DNA from: Flavobacterium kayseriense | GTDB lineage: Bacteria; Bacteroidota; Bacteroidia; Flavobacteriales; Flavobacteriaceae | DNA length: 64,000 nucleotides | Direction: 5' to 3' | Assembly (NCBI RefSeq): GCF_014305095.1 | Contig: NZ_JACRUI010000002.1 | Coordinates: forward strand, 186,001 to 250,000 | In this document: one piece after another, positions 20,727 to 29,118 of the stretch | Layout: each line of letters begins with the position of its first letter | How positions within the stretch are numbered: position 1 is the stretch's first letter | Program-made: the position numbers and the translations under genes | The notes under the pieces: model-generated | The model's database searches: none | What the model saw: only the letters and a program-made list of their open reading frames with translations | What the model was told of the DNA's origin: nothing

Positions 20727-23700
20727 TTATTTTACAATTGAGGAATTAGTTTTAGACTCTTCGCCTTTTATACGATCTAATTCACGTTGCGCTTCAGCTA
20801 CGACATCAGCATAATCAGTAAAATTTTTAATTACATTATCTAGAATATAAGTAGCCTGAAAACTATCTTTTAAACCGTAGAAATTCTTAGCCATTATAAT
20901 CAATCCTTTTGCACCAAAATAACGGTAAGCCGAATAATTTTTGGCTAATTTTTGTACCGCGACATTCGAAGGCTCAAATTTGCCATCAATGTTTTTAAAA
21001 TAGGCATCATAATACAAAGCTTCAGCCGCTAATTCTCCCTTAGCGATAGTTAACAATTTTGCATACCCTGCTCTTGCTTTTGATTCATCACCCGTCTGCA
21101 TCGCTGAACGTGCTATAATTATTTGGGCATCGCTCTTTACATTATCATCTGTTTTAGGATTATTTAGGACTTTATCAGCATAAACCACTGAGTTTGCATA
21201 ATCTTTCTTTTCGTAATAACATTTCATTAGATTCGATTGAGCAAAAACTTTGTTCTGAGGGAAATCAGCCTCATTTTCTAAGCGAATCAATACTGGAATC
21301 GCTTTATCATTTGCCTTACTATCTAATAAAACTTGTGACAGTCTAGCAAGTGATTGCTCCGTAAATTCATTCCTTGGTTCATTAATTACATAGCTATAGT
21401 TAGCAATTGATTTGTCCTTTTGACCTTCGGCAAAATAAGATTGTGCCAAATAAAAATTAGACTTTAACGCGTGAATCCCTCTAGGAAAACTTGCATTGTA
21501 CGCCATAAATCCTGAGATCGCTTGTCTCGTATTGTTTTGTTCGAATTGTTTCAAAACCGATTCGAATGTATCATTATCTAAATCAGCATCCGTTACCGCT
21601 ACAAAGTCTAACGTCCTGACCCAACTAGCATATTCATTTACTTTCCCGCTATCAACATAAATTAATCTAGCAGTTGAAACCGCCTCTAAAGCTTCTGGAG
21701 TTTTAGGGAAATCAGCGGCCACTTTTTTAAATCTAGTTAAAGCTTCTGTATTTCGATCTGAGTTATAATAAATCAATCCTTGACGCAAGACTGCTTTTGC
21801 AGTATATGAACCTTTTGGGTATTCATTAATTAGTCGATCGTATGTTTTAAGTCCCAAGTCTTGTTTACCGTTTGCAACGTAAGTGCTAGCCAACTCATAC
21901 ATTGCGTCATCTCTTAAACTTGATTTTGGATACGAAGTTAAAAACGAATTTAACTCTTCTACTTTTTTATCATTTTTAGAAACAAAGCCATAACAAATTG
22001 CTTTTTGATATGAAGCGTAATCTGAATCAACACTTTTAAAATCTATTACCTTGTTGTAAGCATCCATAGCTGGCCAGTACTTGGTTGTAACAAAAAGACA
22101 ATCCCCTAATCTTAAATAAGCATCAGTCAAACGTACTTTATCCTCTTTTACTCTATCTATATGAGATTGAAAAGCAGTCGCTGCTTGATCATACTCTTTT
22201 AGCTTAAAATAGGCATAAGCTAAGTTGTAACTGCTATTTTTGTATTCTGGTGTTGTACTTGCCTTTGCCATACCAGCAAACTGTTTATAACTAACCGCTG
22301 CGTTACTGTGATCGGCTAAAATGTACTCTGTCTCTCCCTTCCAAAATGTAGCTCTTGCAGTAAACTCAGGATCTATTTGTCCGGAAATCGAAGTTTTGAA
22401 CATTTTAGCCGCACCCACATAATCTCTATCTAAGTACATTTCCAAACCTCTGTAAAAAGTCACTTTTTGATAGGCTAGTTTATTTTCGGGGCTTCTGTTT
22501 TTTTCAAGTAGCACTAAAGCTTCTTTATAATTTTTTGATGAAATATAAGAATCAATTAATAGTTTCTCTACCACCGATTTACTTGCATTGTTTGGATAAT
22601 TCTTTAAAAAGGCTTGCAATATAGAAGGCACACTTTGGTATGAATTTCCCAATTCATAACTTAATTTGGCATAATTCAAACTTGCATCCTCTTGAATTGC
22701 GGTATCAAAAGGCATCTCAGATGCATTTTTAAACGCATTAAGCGCTTCTTGCTTTTTATCTAAATTTAAATAACTCTCTCCTAAGTGGTAATAAGCATTT
22801 TGAGCAACAAAATCTTTTCCGTTAACAATTTTATTAAACTGAGAAATAGCATTTTCAAAATTCTTTTGTTTGTAATAAGCGTACCCTAATTGGTAATAAT
22901 CAGTATTATTCCATTTTCCCTTTGTTCCTTTATATTGTGCTAAATATGGAATTGCTTTATCGTATTGCTTTAAGTTAAAATAACTTTCTCCAATAATTTT
23001 ATTCAATTCTGATTTTTCTAAGGCAGAAGATTTAGGCATGGCCTTTTCTCCCAATTCAATCGCTTTCTGAAAGTTTCCTAACTTAAAATTCATATCGGCT
23101 TGGTAATAGGAAAGCTTCTCCTTGTACTTTTCTTCGCCTGATACTTCGTCAAAATATCTTGTCGCCTCTTTGTAATCATCTCCTTCATAAGCAATAAAAC
23201 CTAAGTAATATTTGGCCTGAGAACCATATTCTTTAGTATTTACAACCTTATTGAAATACGTAGTTGCTTCTTTTTTATTTTTTGAACTAAAAAAAGCATA
23301 CCCTTTTTGGAAATTAAATTTATCACGATCAGTTGAACTTAGTTGGTTTTCATTTACTTTTTGAAACCACTGTAAAGCTTGCGGATAACTCCCTTGATCA
23401 AAATAGTAATGTGCAACTTCTATGTAAGCTTGATTACTCTTGGCACTTGTTGGAAAATTTGTCACAAAGCTTTCCATTTTATCATCAGCATTAGCATGAT
23501 TCAGCCTGATAGCCGAAGAAGCATCGTAATAAGCGCAGTCCGACTTTAGCTCTTCGTCACTTGTTTCTAATTTTATTTTATTAAAAATCAGCTGAGCAGA
23601 TGCATATTGATTGTCATTATATAAGGCGATTGCTTTATTGTAATCCTTTAAATCATGAGTATATATAGCAGATTTTTGCGCTGAAACTGATAGCGATGCA

Positions 23701-23741
23701 CCAAAAATCGATAAAAATAAGAGCCCTGAAATTTTACGCAT
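20727..23741 (-). CDS. Giant exported tetratricopeptide repeat protein
   Basis: A 1004-residue protein with a signal peptide (MRKISGLLFLSIFGASLSVSAQ) and then essentially continuous TPR units. Recurrent patterns such as YYQLGYAYYKQKNFENAIS, AYYHLGESYLN and AMYELASTYVANGKQDLG run from about residue 30 to 990. It should be periplasmic, possibly touching the outer membrane as BamD-like TPR scaffolds do. Its minus-strand neighbours are a PhzF-like enzyme and an outer-membrane barrel. A TACATTTG promoter box at 23763-23770 gives a short leader. The function is a protein-protein scaffold by inference only. Confidence 0.85.
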   Translation of the reverse strand: MRKISGLLFLSIFGASLSVSAQKSAIYTHDLKDYNKAIALYNDNQYASAQLIFNKIKLETSDEELKSDCAYYDASSAIRLNHANADDKMESFVTNFPTSAKSNQAYIEVAHYYFDQGSYPQALQWFQKVNENQLSSTDRDKFNFQKGYAFFSSKNKKEATTYFNKVVNTKEYGSQAKYYLGFIAYEGDDYKEATRYFDEVSGEEKYKEKLSYYQADMNFKLGNFQKAIELGEKAMPKSSALEKSELNKIIGESYFNLKQYDKAIPYLAQYKGTKGKWNNTDYYQLGYAYYKQKNFENAISQFNKIVNGKDFVAQNAYYHLGESYLNLDKKQEALNAFKNASEMPFDTAIQEDASLNYAKLSYELGNSYQSVPSILQAFLKNYPNNASKSVVEKLLIDSYISSKNYKEALVLLEKNRSPENKLAYQKVTFYRGLEMYLDRDYVGAAKMFKTSISGQIDPEFTARATFWKGETEYILADHSNAAVSYKQFAGMAKASTTPEYKNSSYNLAYAYFKLKEYDQAATAFQSHIDRVKEDKVRLTDAYLRLGDCLFVTTKYWPAMDAYNKVIDFKSVDSDYASYQKAICYGFVSKNDKKVEELNSFLTSYPKSSLRDDAMYELASTYVANGKQDLGLKTYDRLINEYPKGSYTAKAVLRQGLIYYNSDRNTEALTRFKKVAADFPKTPEALEAVSTARLIYVDSGKVNEYASWVRTLDFVAVTDADLDNDTFESVLKQFEQNNTRQAISGFMAYNASFPRGIHALKSNFYLAQSYFAEGQKDKSIANYSYVINEPRNEFTEQSLARLSQVLLDSKANDKAIPVLIRLENEADFPQNKVFAQSNLMKCYYEKKDYANSVVYADKVLNNPKTDDNVKSDAQIIIARSAMQTGDESKARAGYAKLLTIAKGELAAEALYYDAYFKNIDGKFEPSNVAVQKLAKNYSAYRYFGAKGLIIMAKNFYGLKDSFQATYILDNVIKNFTDYADVVAEAQRELDRIKGEESKTNSSIVK

Positions 23742-23762
23742 TGTTTTTATTATTTAGATATT

Positions 23763-23770
23763 CAAATGTA
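23763..23770 (-). promoter_or_regulatory. Promoter -7 box of the TPR gene
   Basis: TACATTTG on the minus strand lies 21 bases before the ATG. The -33 element is weak. Confidence 0.45.
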
Positions 23771-23906
23771 TTGCATTATACTGTTTATAACGGGCTGTAA
23801 ATCTATTTTATTATAAACAAATTTTTAACATTCTATAAAAAATCAATAATTGATAAGCGAAAATTCATAATTGATAATTACTTTTACACCATAAACAACT
23901 CAAATT

Positions 23907-24590
23907 ATGTCGCAAGCAGTTCTGTCTTTAAAAAACGCAACTATTTATCAAGAGGATAAAGTAATTTTATCTAACGTCAATTTAGAAGTAAATCGTGGTG
24001 AATTTTTATACATCATTGGGAAAACAGGATCAGGGAAAAGTAGTTTAATGAAAACCTTATATGCTGATTTACCCTTGACAGAAGGTGAAGGACATGTTGT
24101 AGATTTCAGTTTAGATACACTTAAAGAAGATGAAATTCCTTTTTTAAGAAGAAAAATAGGAATTGTTTTTCAAGATTTTAAATTACTTCCAGATCGCTCC
24201 ATCAAAGACAACATGCTTTTTGTTTTAAAAGCTACAGGTTGGATCGACGCTAATGAAATGGATCGTAAAATTGATGAAGTACTAGACAAAGTAGGTATGA
24301 AAGCATACGCTGGTAAAATGCCACACCAAATTTCTGGTGGTGAGCAACAACGTGTGGCAATAGCAAGAGCATTACTTAATGATCCCGAACTTATACTTGC
24401 TGATGAACCAACCGGAAACTTAGATCCTCAAACTAGCACCGAGGTCCTTGAGGTTTTACGTAAAATCAATGAAAACGGAAAAACAATCATTATGGCAACT
24501 CATGATTATGCCTTGTTAATGAAATTCCCTGCGAAAACATTAAAATGTGAAGACACTAAGATCTTTGAAGTAGTTCAGAGAACCGTGTAA
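23907..24590 (+). CDS. ftsE: Cell-division ATP-binding protein FtsE
   Basis: FtsE is the ATPase of FtsEX, which controls septal peptidoglycan hydrolases during division. The 227-residue protein has Walker A GKTGSGKS (residues 38-45), the Q-loop in VFQDFKLLPDRS, the signature ISGGEQQRVAIARA, Walker B LILADEPTGNLD and the switch His in MATHDY. VFQDFKLL and RSIKDN are typical of FtsE rather than other ABC ATPases. No ftsX lies next to it. Instead, its stop codon overlaps the start of a glycosyltransferase by one base. A TACTTTTA box shortly upstream is a possible promoter. Confidence 0.9.
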   Translation: MSQAVLSLKNATIYQEDKVILSNVNLEVNRGEFLYIIGKTGSGKSSLMKTLYADLPLTEGEGHVVDFSLDTLKEDEIPFLRRKIGIVFQDFKLLPDRSIKDNMLFVLKATGWIDANEMDRKIDEVLDKVGMKAYAGKMPHQISGGEQQRVAIARALLNDPELILADEPTGNLDPQTSTEVLEVLRKINENGKTIIMATHDYALLMKFPAKTLKCEDTKIFEVVQRTV

Positions 24591-25474
24591 TGATCTCCAT
24601 CCTTATTCCGATATACAATTACAGCGCAGTACTTTTAGTAAAAGAGTTGCAGCGACAGTGTACGGAATGCAATATCGAATTTGAGATTATTTGCATTGAC
24701 GACTGTTCTTCACATTTTAAGGATGAAAACAGTACCATTTCAGGATTAGAAAAATGTTCCATATTATTTCTGGATAAAAATATTGGTCGAAGTAAGATTA
24801 GAAACTTATTAGCAGCTTCAGCAACTTATGAATGGCTTTTATTTTTAGATTGTGATACTTTTCCAAAAAACAAACTATTTATCACTTCTTACTTAAAACT
24901 AATAAAGCAATCCTCTTGTATGGCTATTTTTGGAGGTCTATCTTATGCCAAAACGAGACCTAAAAATGACCAATTGCTTCGATGGGTTTATGGTCAAAAA
25001 AGAGAAGTAAAAACAATAGATCACAGACAGAGGTGCCCTTATCAATCTTCCTTTTTATCTAATTTTCTCATTCGAAAATCTCTATTTGAATCTTTACAGC
25101 TTGATGAAACTATTACAACCTATGGTTACGAAGACAGGGTTTTTATCGACACACTCAAAAATAAAAACATACTAATTGACCAAATTGACAATCCAGTGTA
25201 TCATTTAAATTTAGAGAACTCCAATCTTTTTTTATTAAAAACGAAAGAAGCTTTACAAACACTTTTATCAATAAAAAAAGTGCAACCCTCATTATCGACC
25301 AAACTACTTAGCACTTTTTATATTTTACAAAAATTAAAATTAGTAACCATTACCGGAACGCTCTACAACTGTATCGCAGTACTTTTAGAAAAGAATTTAC
25401 TTTCTAAAAAACCCTCAATGATTTTATTTGACGTTTATAAAATTGGTTACTTTTGTTCTTTAAACACAAAATAA
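24590..25474 (+). CDS. Glycosyltransferase family 2 (first)
   Basis: A 294-residue GT-A fold transferase. It begins MISILIPIYNYSAVLLVKEL, has the nucleotide-binding IICIDDCSS, NIGRSKIRNLLAASA and the metal-binding FLDCDTFPK (DxD-type), and YGYEDRVF in the acceptor half. It probably adds a sugar from a nucleotide donor to a lipid-linked glycan at the cytoplasmic face. Its ATG overlaps the ftsE stop by one base, so it is translationally coupled to ftsE, and the next GT2 gene starts directly after its stop. Donor and acceptor are unknown. Confidence 0.87.
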   Translation: MISILIPIYNYSAVLLVKELQRQCTECNIEFEIICIDDCSSHFKDENSTISGLEKCSILFLDKNIGRSKIRNLLAASATYEWLLFLDCDTFPKNKLFITSYLKLIKQSSCMAIFGGLSYAKTRPKNDQLLRWVYGQKREVKTIDHRQRCPYQSSFLSNFLIRKSLFESLQLDETITTYGYEDRVFIDTLKNKNILIDQIDNPVYHLNLENSNLFLLKTKEALQTLLSIKKVQPSLSTKLLSTFYILQKLKLVTITGTLYNCIAVLLEKNLLSKKPSMILFDVYKIGYFCSLNTK

Positions 25475-26422
25475 ATGCCTTTTTTCTCGGTCATCGTTCC
25501 ACTATACAATAAAGAAAATTTTATCGAGGCTACCCTACAGAGTATTCTTGATCAAAGCTTTTTTGACTTTGAGATTTTAATAATTGATGACTCCTCTACT
25601 GACTCCAGTTTAAAAATTGCTAATACCTTGGCTTCCGCCAAAGTAAAAATCATACAGCACAAAAAAAACCAAGGCCTATCGGCGGCAAGAAATAGTGGAA
25701 TTAAAATGGCCTCAGGACAATACATTGCATTCTTGGACGCTGATGATTGTTGGGATGTCAATTACCTTGAAACAATAGTAGGCTTAATCGATAAGTATCC
25801 AGAGGCGAAGCTGTTCGCTACAAATTATTTAGAAATTTATAGTAAAACTGTCTCGCTCACGCCAAGAACGAAGCTACAATTTCCTGGAAGCAATTTTCTG
25901 GTACATGACTTTTTCAAGTCAAGCTTAAATCAGCCTATTTACTGTCCTTCAAGCTTATGTGTCAGCAAAGCTGTATTTAATTCCATTGGATGCTACGAAG
26001 AGAAAATCACCTTTGGGGAAGATGTTGATTTTAATATTAGAGTTAATACTACTTTCCAACTTGCTTATTCTACTTCTTCATTGGTAAAATACACCGTGAA
26101 TTCTGAAAATCAAATTACCACTTCAACTCTAAAAAACAAAGTACTACCCAACCTAGATTCGTATGAAATTCTAGCCAAGACAAATTTCAGTCTAAAAAAA
26201 TACTTGGATTTTCACCGCTATATATTTGCTAAAATGTATAAAATCGAAAATGATTTAGTAAACTATCAAGTACTAAAAACAAGGATTCATGAGGATCCTA
26301 AAATTTCAGGGCTAAATTACAAACAACGGCTTTTACTAAATACTCCATCGTTTTTTCTGAGAGTGATTCAAAAAACGAAAAGATACTTTGTCAATAAAGG
26401 ATATCGTTTTACAAGCTATTAA
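25475..26422 (+). CDS. Glycosyltransferase family 2 (second)
   Basis: A 315-residue GT2 enzyme with a clear N-terminal catalytic domain: FFSVIVPLYNKENFIEATLQS, ILIIDDSSTDSS, NQGLSAARNSGI, AFLDADDCWD (DxD-like) and TFGEDVDFNIRV, which resembles the ED motif of the catalytic base region. The C-terminal ~90 residues are basic and may lie against the membrane. It begins at the base after the stop of the preceding GT2 gene. It ends one base before the stop of the convergent cupin gene, leaving no room for a separate terminator. Confidence 0.88.
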   Translation: MPFFSVIVPLYNKENFIEATLQSILDQSFFDFEILIIDDSSTDSSLKIANTLASAKVKIIQHKKNQGLSAARNSGIKMASGQYIAFLDADDCWDVNYLETIVGLIDKYPEAKLFATNYLEIYSKTVSLTPRTKLQFPGSNFLVHDFFKSSLNQPIYCPSSLCVSKAVFNSIGCYEEKITFGEDVDFNIRVNTTFQLAYSTSSLVKYTVNSENQITTSTLKNKVLPNLDSYEILAKTNFSLKKYLDFHRYIFAKMYKIENDLVNYQVLKTRIHEDPKISGLNYKQRLLLNTPSFFLRVIQKTKRYFVNKGYRFTSY

Positions 26423-26423
26423 A

Positions 26424-26816
26424 TTATTGAATGTATTCTAGAAACTGTTGGAAGTCTCTAATATAATCGGTCTCATCAAACACTGCCGAAGCCAAAACTA
26501 AACAAACAGCGCCAGAGGAAAAATTATCTAATTCTCTCCAAATATTTGTATTAATTAGTAAACCTACGTTTGGTTTATTTAAGGTTATTTTTTCTTGTGT
26601 CACACCATCTTTGACAATTACATCAAAACTACCAGATACAGCAATTAACACTTGTCTTAACTCCTTATGCGCATGTCCGCCACGACTAGCTGAAGTGGGA
26701 ATATCATATAAATAATAAACTCTTTTCATTTCAAAAGGCATCGTATCATTTTCAATGACACCTATTGTGCCAAGAATATTTTCTATTTTAGGAATTTCAA
26801 TCAATGCTACATTCAT
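26424..26816 (-). CDS. FdtA/QdtA-like (WxcM) sugar-nucleotide 3,4-ketoisomerase, cupin
   Basis: A 130-residue single-domain cupin. VYYLYDIPTSASRGGHAHKELRQ contains the RGGHAHK signature of dTDP-4-oxo-6-deoxyhexose 3,4-ketoisomerases such as FdtA and QdtA, followed by VLIAVSGSFDVIV. These convert dTDP-4-keto-6-deoxyglucose to the 3-keto isomer used to build 3-amino-3,6-dideoxy sugars. A DegT aminotransferase and an acyltransferase, the expected next steps, lie 7-9 kb away at 33352-35429. It is four bases downstream of a GT4 gene on the same strand. Some WxcM-like proteins have other roles, so the exact reaction is inferred. Confidence 0.8.
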   Translation of the reverse strand: MNVALIEIPKIENILGTIGVIENDTMPFEMKRVYYLYDIPTSASRGGHAHKELRQVLIAVSGSFDVIVKDGVTQEKITLNKPNVGLLINTNIWRELDNFSSGAVCLVLASAVFDETDYIRDFQQFLEYIQ

Positions 26817-26820
26817 AAAG

Positions 26821-27924
26821 CTAACTTACATCAATTTTTAAATATTCTATCCATTGTTTTCCTATATTTTCCAGTGAAAACTGTTGTACACTAGCAACTG
26901 CATTTTGTTTACAAGTTTGGTATAAAGCGGCATCTTCAATCATTAGATTCATGGCTTGTGTTAGTTTTTCAAAATTCTGATCCTCCACTAAAAGTCCGTT
27001 TTGTCTATCTTGTATAATCTCACTAGGTCCAGACAAACAATCAAACGCAACCACAGGTGTAGCACACGCTAAAGACTCTATTAAAACAGTACCAAAACCC
27101 TCGTTTTTGCTAGATAAAACGGTGAAATTCGCATTTTTCATGTAGGTAAAGGGATTTTGTTGCCAGCCTAAAAACACAATCACATCCTGCAAATTGTGTA
27201 TTTTTACTTGCTGCTGTAGTGCGGTACGTAGAAACCCATCACCTAGAATTACTAATTTTATTTTTTTAATGGGCAATCTAGATTCGGCGTAAGCCATAAT
27301 CAATTTATCAAACTGTTTTACAGTATCGTCCATTCGTCCTACACTAATTATGTAGTCAAAATCTAATTCAATTTGTTGCTCAGATTTAGATAAAATTTCA
27401 TTCATCGCAATCGGATTATAGATTGTATTTATATTTTTGTATCCGTACTCACTGCTTATTTTATCTTTTATTTTTAGTGATACAGTTACGATCCCCAGAG
27501 CATTGCTGTAGATACGTTTTGCCAAAAAATGCCATTTAGGAAAATACAAGTCGGTCATATAACTGTGAACAGTCATAACATAAGGAGCTTTGTACAGCAA
27601 CCTTGTTGTAATTAATTCCTGAAATTGATTGTTTTTTACTCTAAAATCGATAATGAAGTCAAAGTGGTTTGTTTGTAAATACTTTCGTAAAACCCAAAAT
27701 CTTTTTAACCTATTAAAAACAGTATTAGAGCTGCTTTTAATTTTACCAAGGTTCAACAGTTCCCCTGTAAACTCATAATCTACCTTATCGATAACAATGA
27801 TATGATGTACCTTTATATCCTTACTTTCGAAAAACTGAGACAGCAAAGCAGCACAGCGCTCTGCCCCGCCTGAGGCTAATTGTTCGCTAATAAGACATAT
27901 TTTGTACTCTTTCTTTTGAGTCAT
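26821..27924 (-). CDS. Glycosyltransferase family 4
   Basis: A 367-residue GT-B enzyme. The N-terminal domain starts KICLISEQLASGGAERCAALL, the glycine-rich acceptor-side loop. The C-terminal domain has ISVGRMDDTVKQFDKLI, KLVILGDGFLR, IVFLGWQQNPFTYMKNANFTVLSSKNEGFGTVLIESLACATPVVAFD, the E-x7-E retaining-GT4 signature. It is likely to extend the repeat unit of the glycan made by this locus. It is read away from the next plus-strand transferase across a 40-base divergent gap containing a TATATTTG box. Confidence 0.9.
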   Translation of the reverse strand: MTQKKEYKICLISEQLASGGAERCAALLSQFFESKDIKVHHIIVIDKVDYEFTGELLNLGKIKSSSNTVFNRLKRFWVLRKYLQTNHFDFIIDFRVKNNQFQELITTRLLYKAPYVMTVHSYMTDLYFPKWHFLAKRIYSNALGIVTVSLKIKDKISSEYGYKNINTIYNPIAMNEILSKSEQQIELDFDYIISVGRMDDTVKQFDKLIMAYAESRLPIKKIKLVILGDGFLRTALQQQVKIHNLQDVIVFLGWQQNPFTYMKNANFTVLSSKNEGFGTVLIESLACATPVVAFDCLSGPSEIIQDRQNGLLVEDQNFEKLTQAMNLMIEDAALYQTCKQNAVASVQQFSLENIGKQWIEYLKIDVS

Positions 27925-27949
27925 AAAGCAAATTCACTAATTTCGAAAA

Positions 27950-27957
27950 CAAATATA
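27950..27957 (-). promoter_or_regulatory. Promoter -7 box of the GT4 gene in a divergent gap
   Basis: TATATTTG on the minus strand lies 25 bases before the GT4 ATG. On the plus strand the same gap holds TTG-N19-TAATTTCG (27916-27945), a one-mismatch promoter for the opposite gene. Confidence 0.5.
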
Positions 27958-27964
27958 ACTATTC

Positions 27965-29101
27965 ATGCGGATTTTATTAGTGGGCGAATACAGCAGATTC
28001 CATAATTCTTTAAAGGAAGGCTTACTTGCACTTGGACATGATGTAGTTATTATTGGAGACAATGATTTTAAGGATTACCCCTTAGATATTTCTGTTTTTG
28101 CGAAAGTTTTTAAAAAAAATTACTGGCTTAATAAAATCAGACAAGGCGTCTACCGACTCTTCAACTGTGATCTTGCACAAATTGAAACTGCTTATCGCTT
28201 TTTTAAAAACAGAAAAAAACTAGTTGGTTTTGATGTGGTTCAATTAATTAACGAATATCCCTTACAGTCGACTATTTTTTTAGAAAAGAAAATGCTTGGC
28301 TATATTTTTAAAAATAATAAAAAAGTATATTTATCATCCTGTGGCGACGACTTTGTAAGCGTAAAATATATGCTTGAAGGACAATTTCGCTATTCGGTTC
28401 TTACGCCATGTGAAGCAAATCCAAAAATAGGCCATTGCCCGTACACATTGCGCTATACAACTAAACCCTTCCAAGAATTACATGATTTTGTATACAAAAA
28501 TAGTACAGCAGTCATACCCGGAGATTTAGATTACGCTATTCCGCTAGAAAATCATCCACGAGCCAAGAAATTAATTCCTTACCCAATAAATATTGACAAA
28601 TTGGCTTACAGCCCTATGCAGATTGAGAATAAAATTATTATTTTTCACGGGATAAATGAGGCCAATTACTTTAAAAAAGGCAACGGATATTTTGAAGATG
28701 CTTTAAAGATTATTGAAAATAAATACTCTAAAAATGTCGAAATAATTACTGCCAGAAGTGTACCCTACGCAACCTACATTGATCTTTACAATAAAAGTCA
28801 TATTGTACTTGATCAGGTCTTTACGTATGATCAGGGTTACAATGCCTTAGAAGCAATGTCAAAAGGCAAAGTTGTTTTTACAGGTGCTGAAAAAGAATTT
28901 GAAGAGTATTATCAATTAAATGATCCTGTTTGTATTAATGCTTTGCCAAACGTTGAATCACTGGTGAGTTCCTTGTCATATCTCATCGAAAATCATCAGC
29001 AAATTACTGCCATCAGTGTGCGTGCAAGACAATTTATTGAGAAGGAACACAATTATAGAACAGTTGCTGCACGATATCTCTCCGCTTGGAATGAAGAGTA
29101 A
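27965..29101 (+). CDS. GT-B type glycosyltransferase
   Basis: A 378-residue protein beginning MRILLVGEYSRFHNSLKEGLLALGHDV, a GT-B Rossmann start. The second half (IIFHGINEANYFKKGNGYFEDAL, VLDQVFTYDQGYNALEAMSKGKVVFTG) resembles GT4 donor-binding domains, with weaker conservation than its neighbour. CGDDFVSVKYML and CPYTLR are characteristic of this subgroup, but I do not recognise a named member. It stands alone on the plus strand inside an otherwise minus-strand block, which suggests a separately acquired or rearranged gene. Donor and acceptor are unknown. Confidence 0.75.
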   Translation: MRILLVGEYSRFHNSLKEGLLALGHDVVIIGDNDFKDYPLDISVFAKVFKKNYWLNKIRQGVYRLFNCDLAQIETAYRFFKNRKKLVGFDVVQLINEYPLQSTIFLEKKMLGYIFKNNKKVYLSSCGDDFVSVKYMLEGQFRYSVLTPCEANPKIGHCPYTLRYTTKPFQELHDFVYKNSTAVIPGDLDYAIPLENHPRAKKLIPYPINIDKLAYSPMQIENKIIIFHGINEANYFKKGNGYFEDALKIIENKYSKNVEIITARSVPYATYIDLYNKSHIVLDQVFTYDQGYNALEAMSKGKVVFTGAEKEFEEYYQLNDPVCINALPNVESLVSSLSYLIENHQQITAISVRARQFIEKEHNYRTVAARYLSAWNEE

Positions 29102-29118
29102 GCACTTGCAATTCATAT

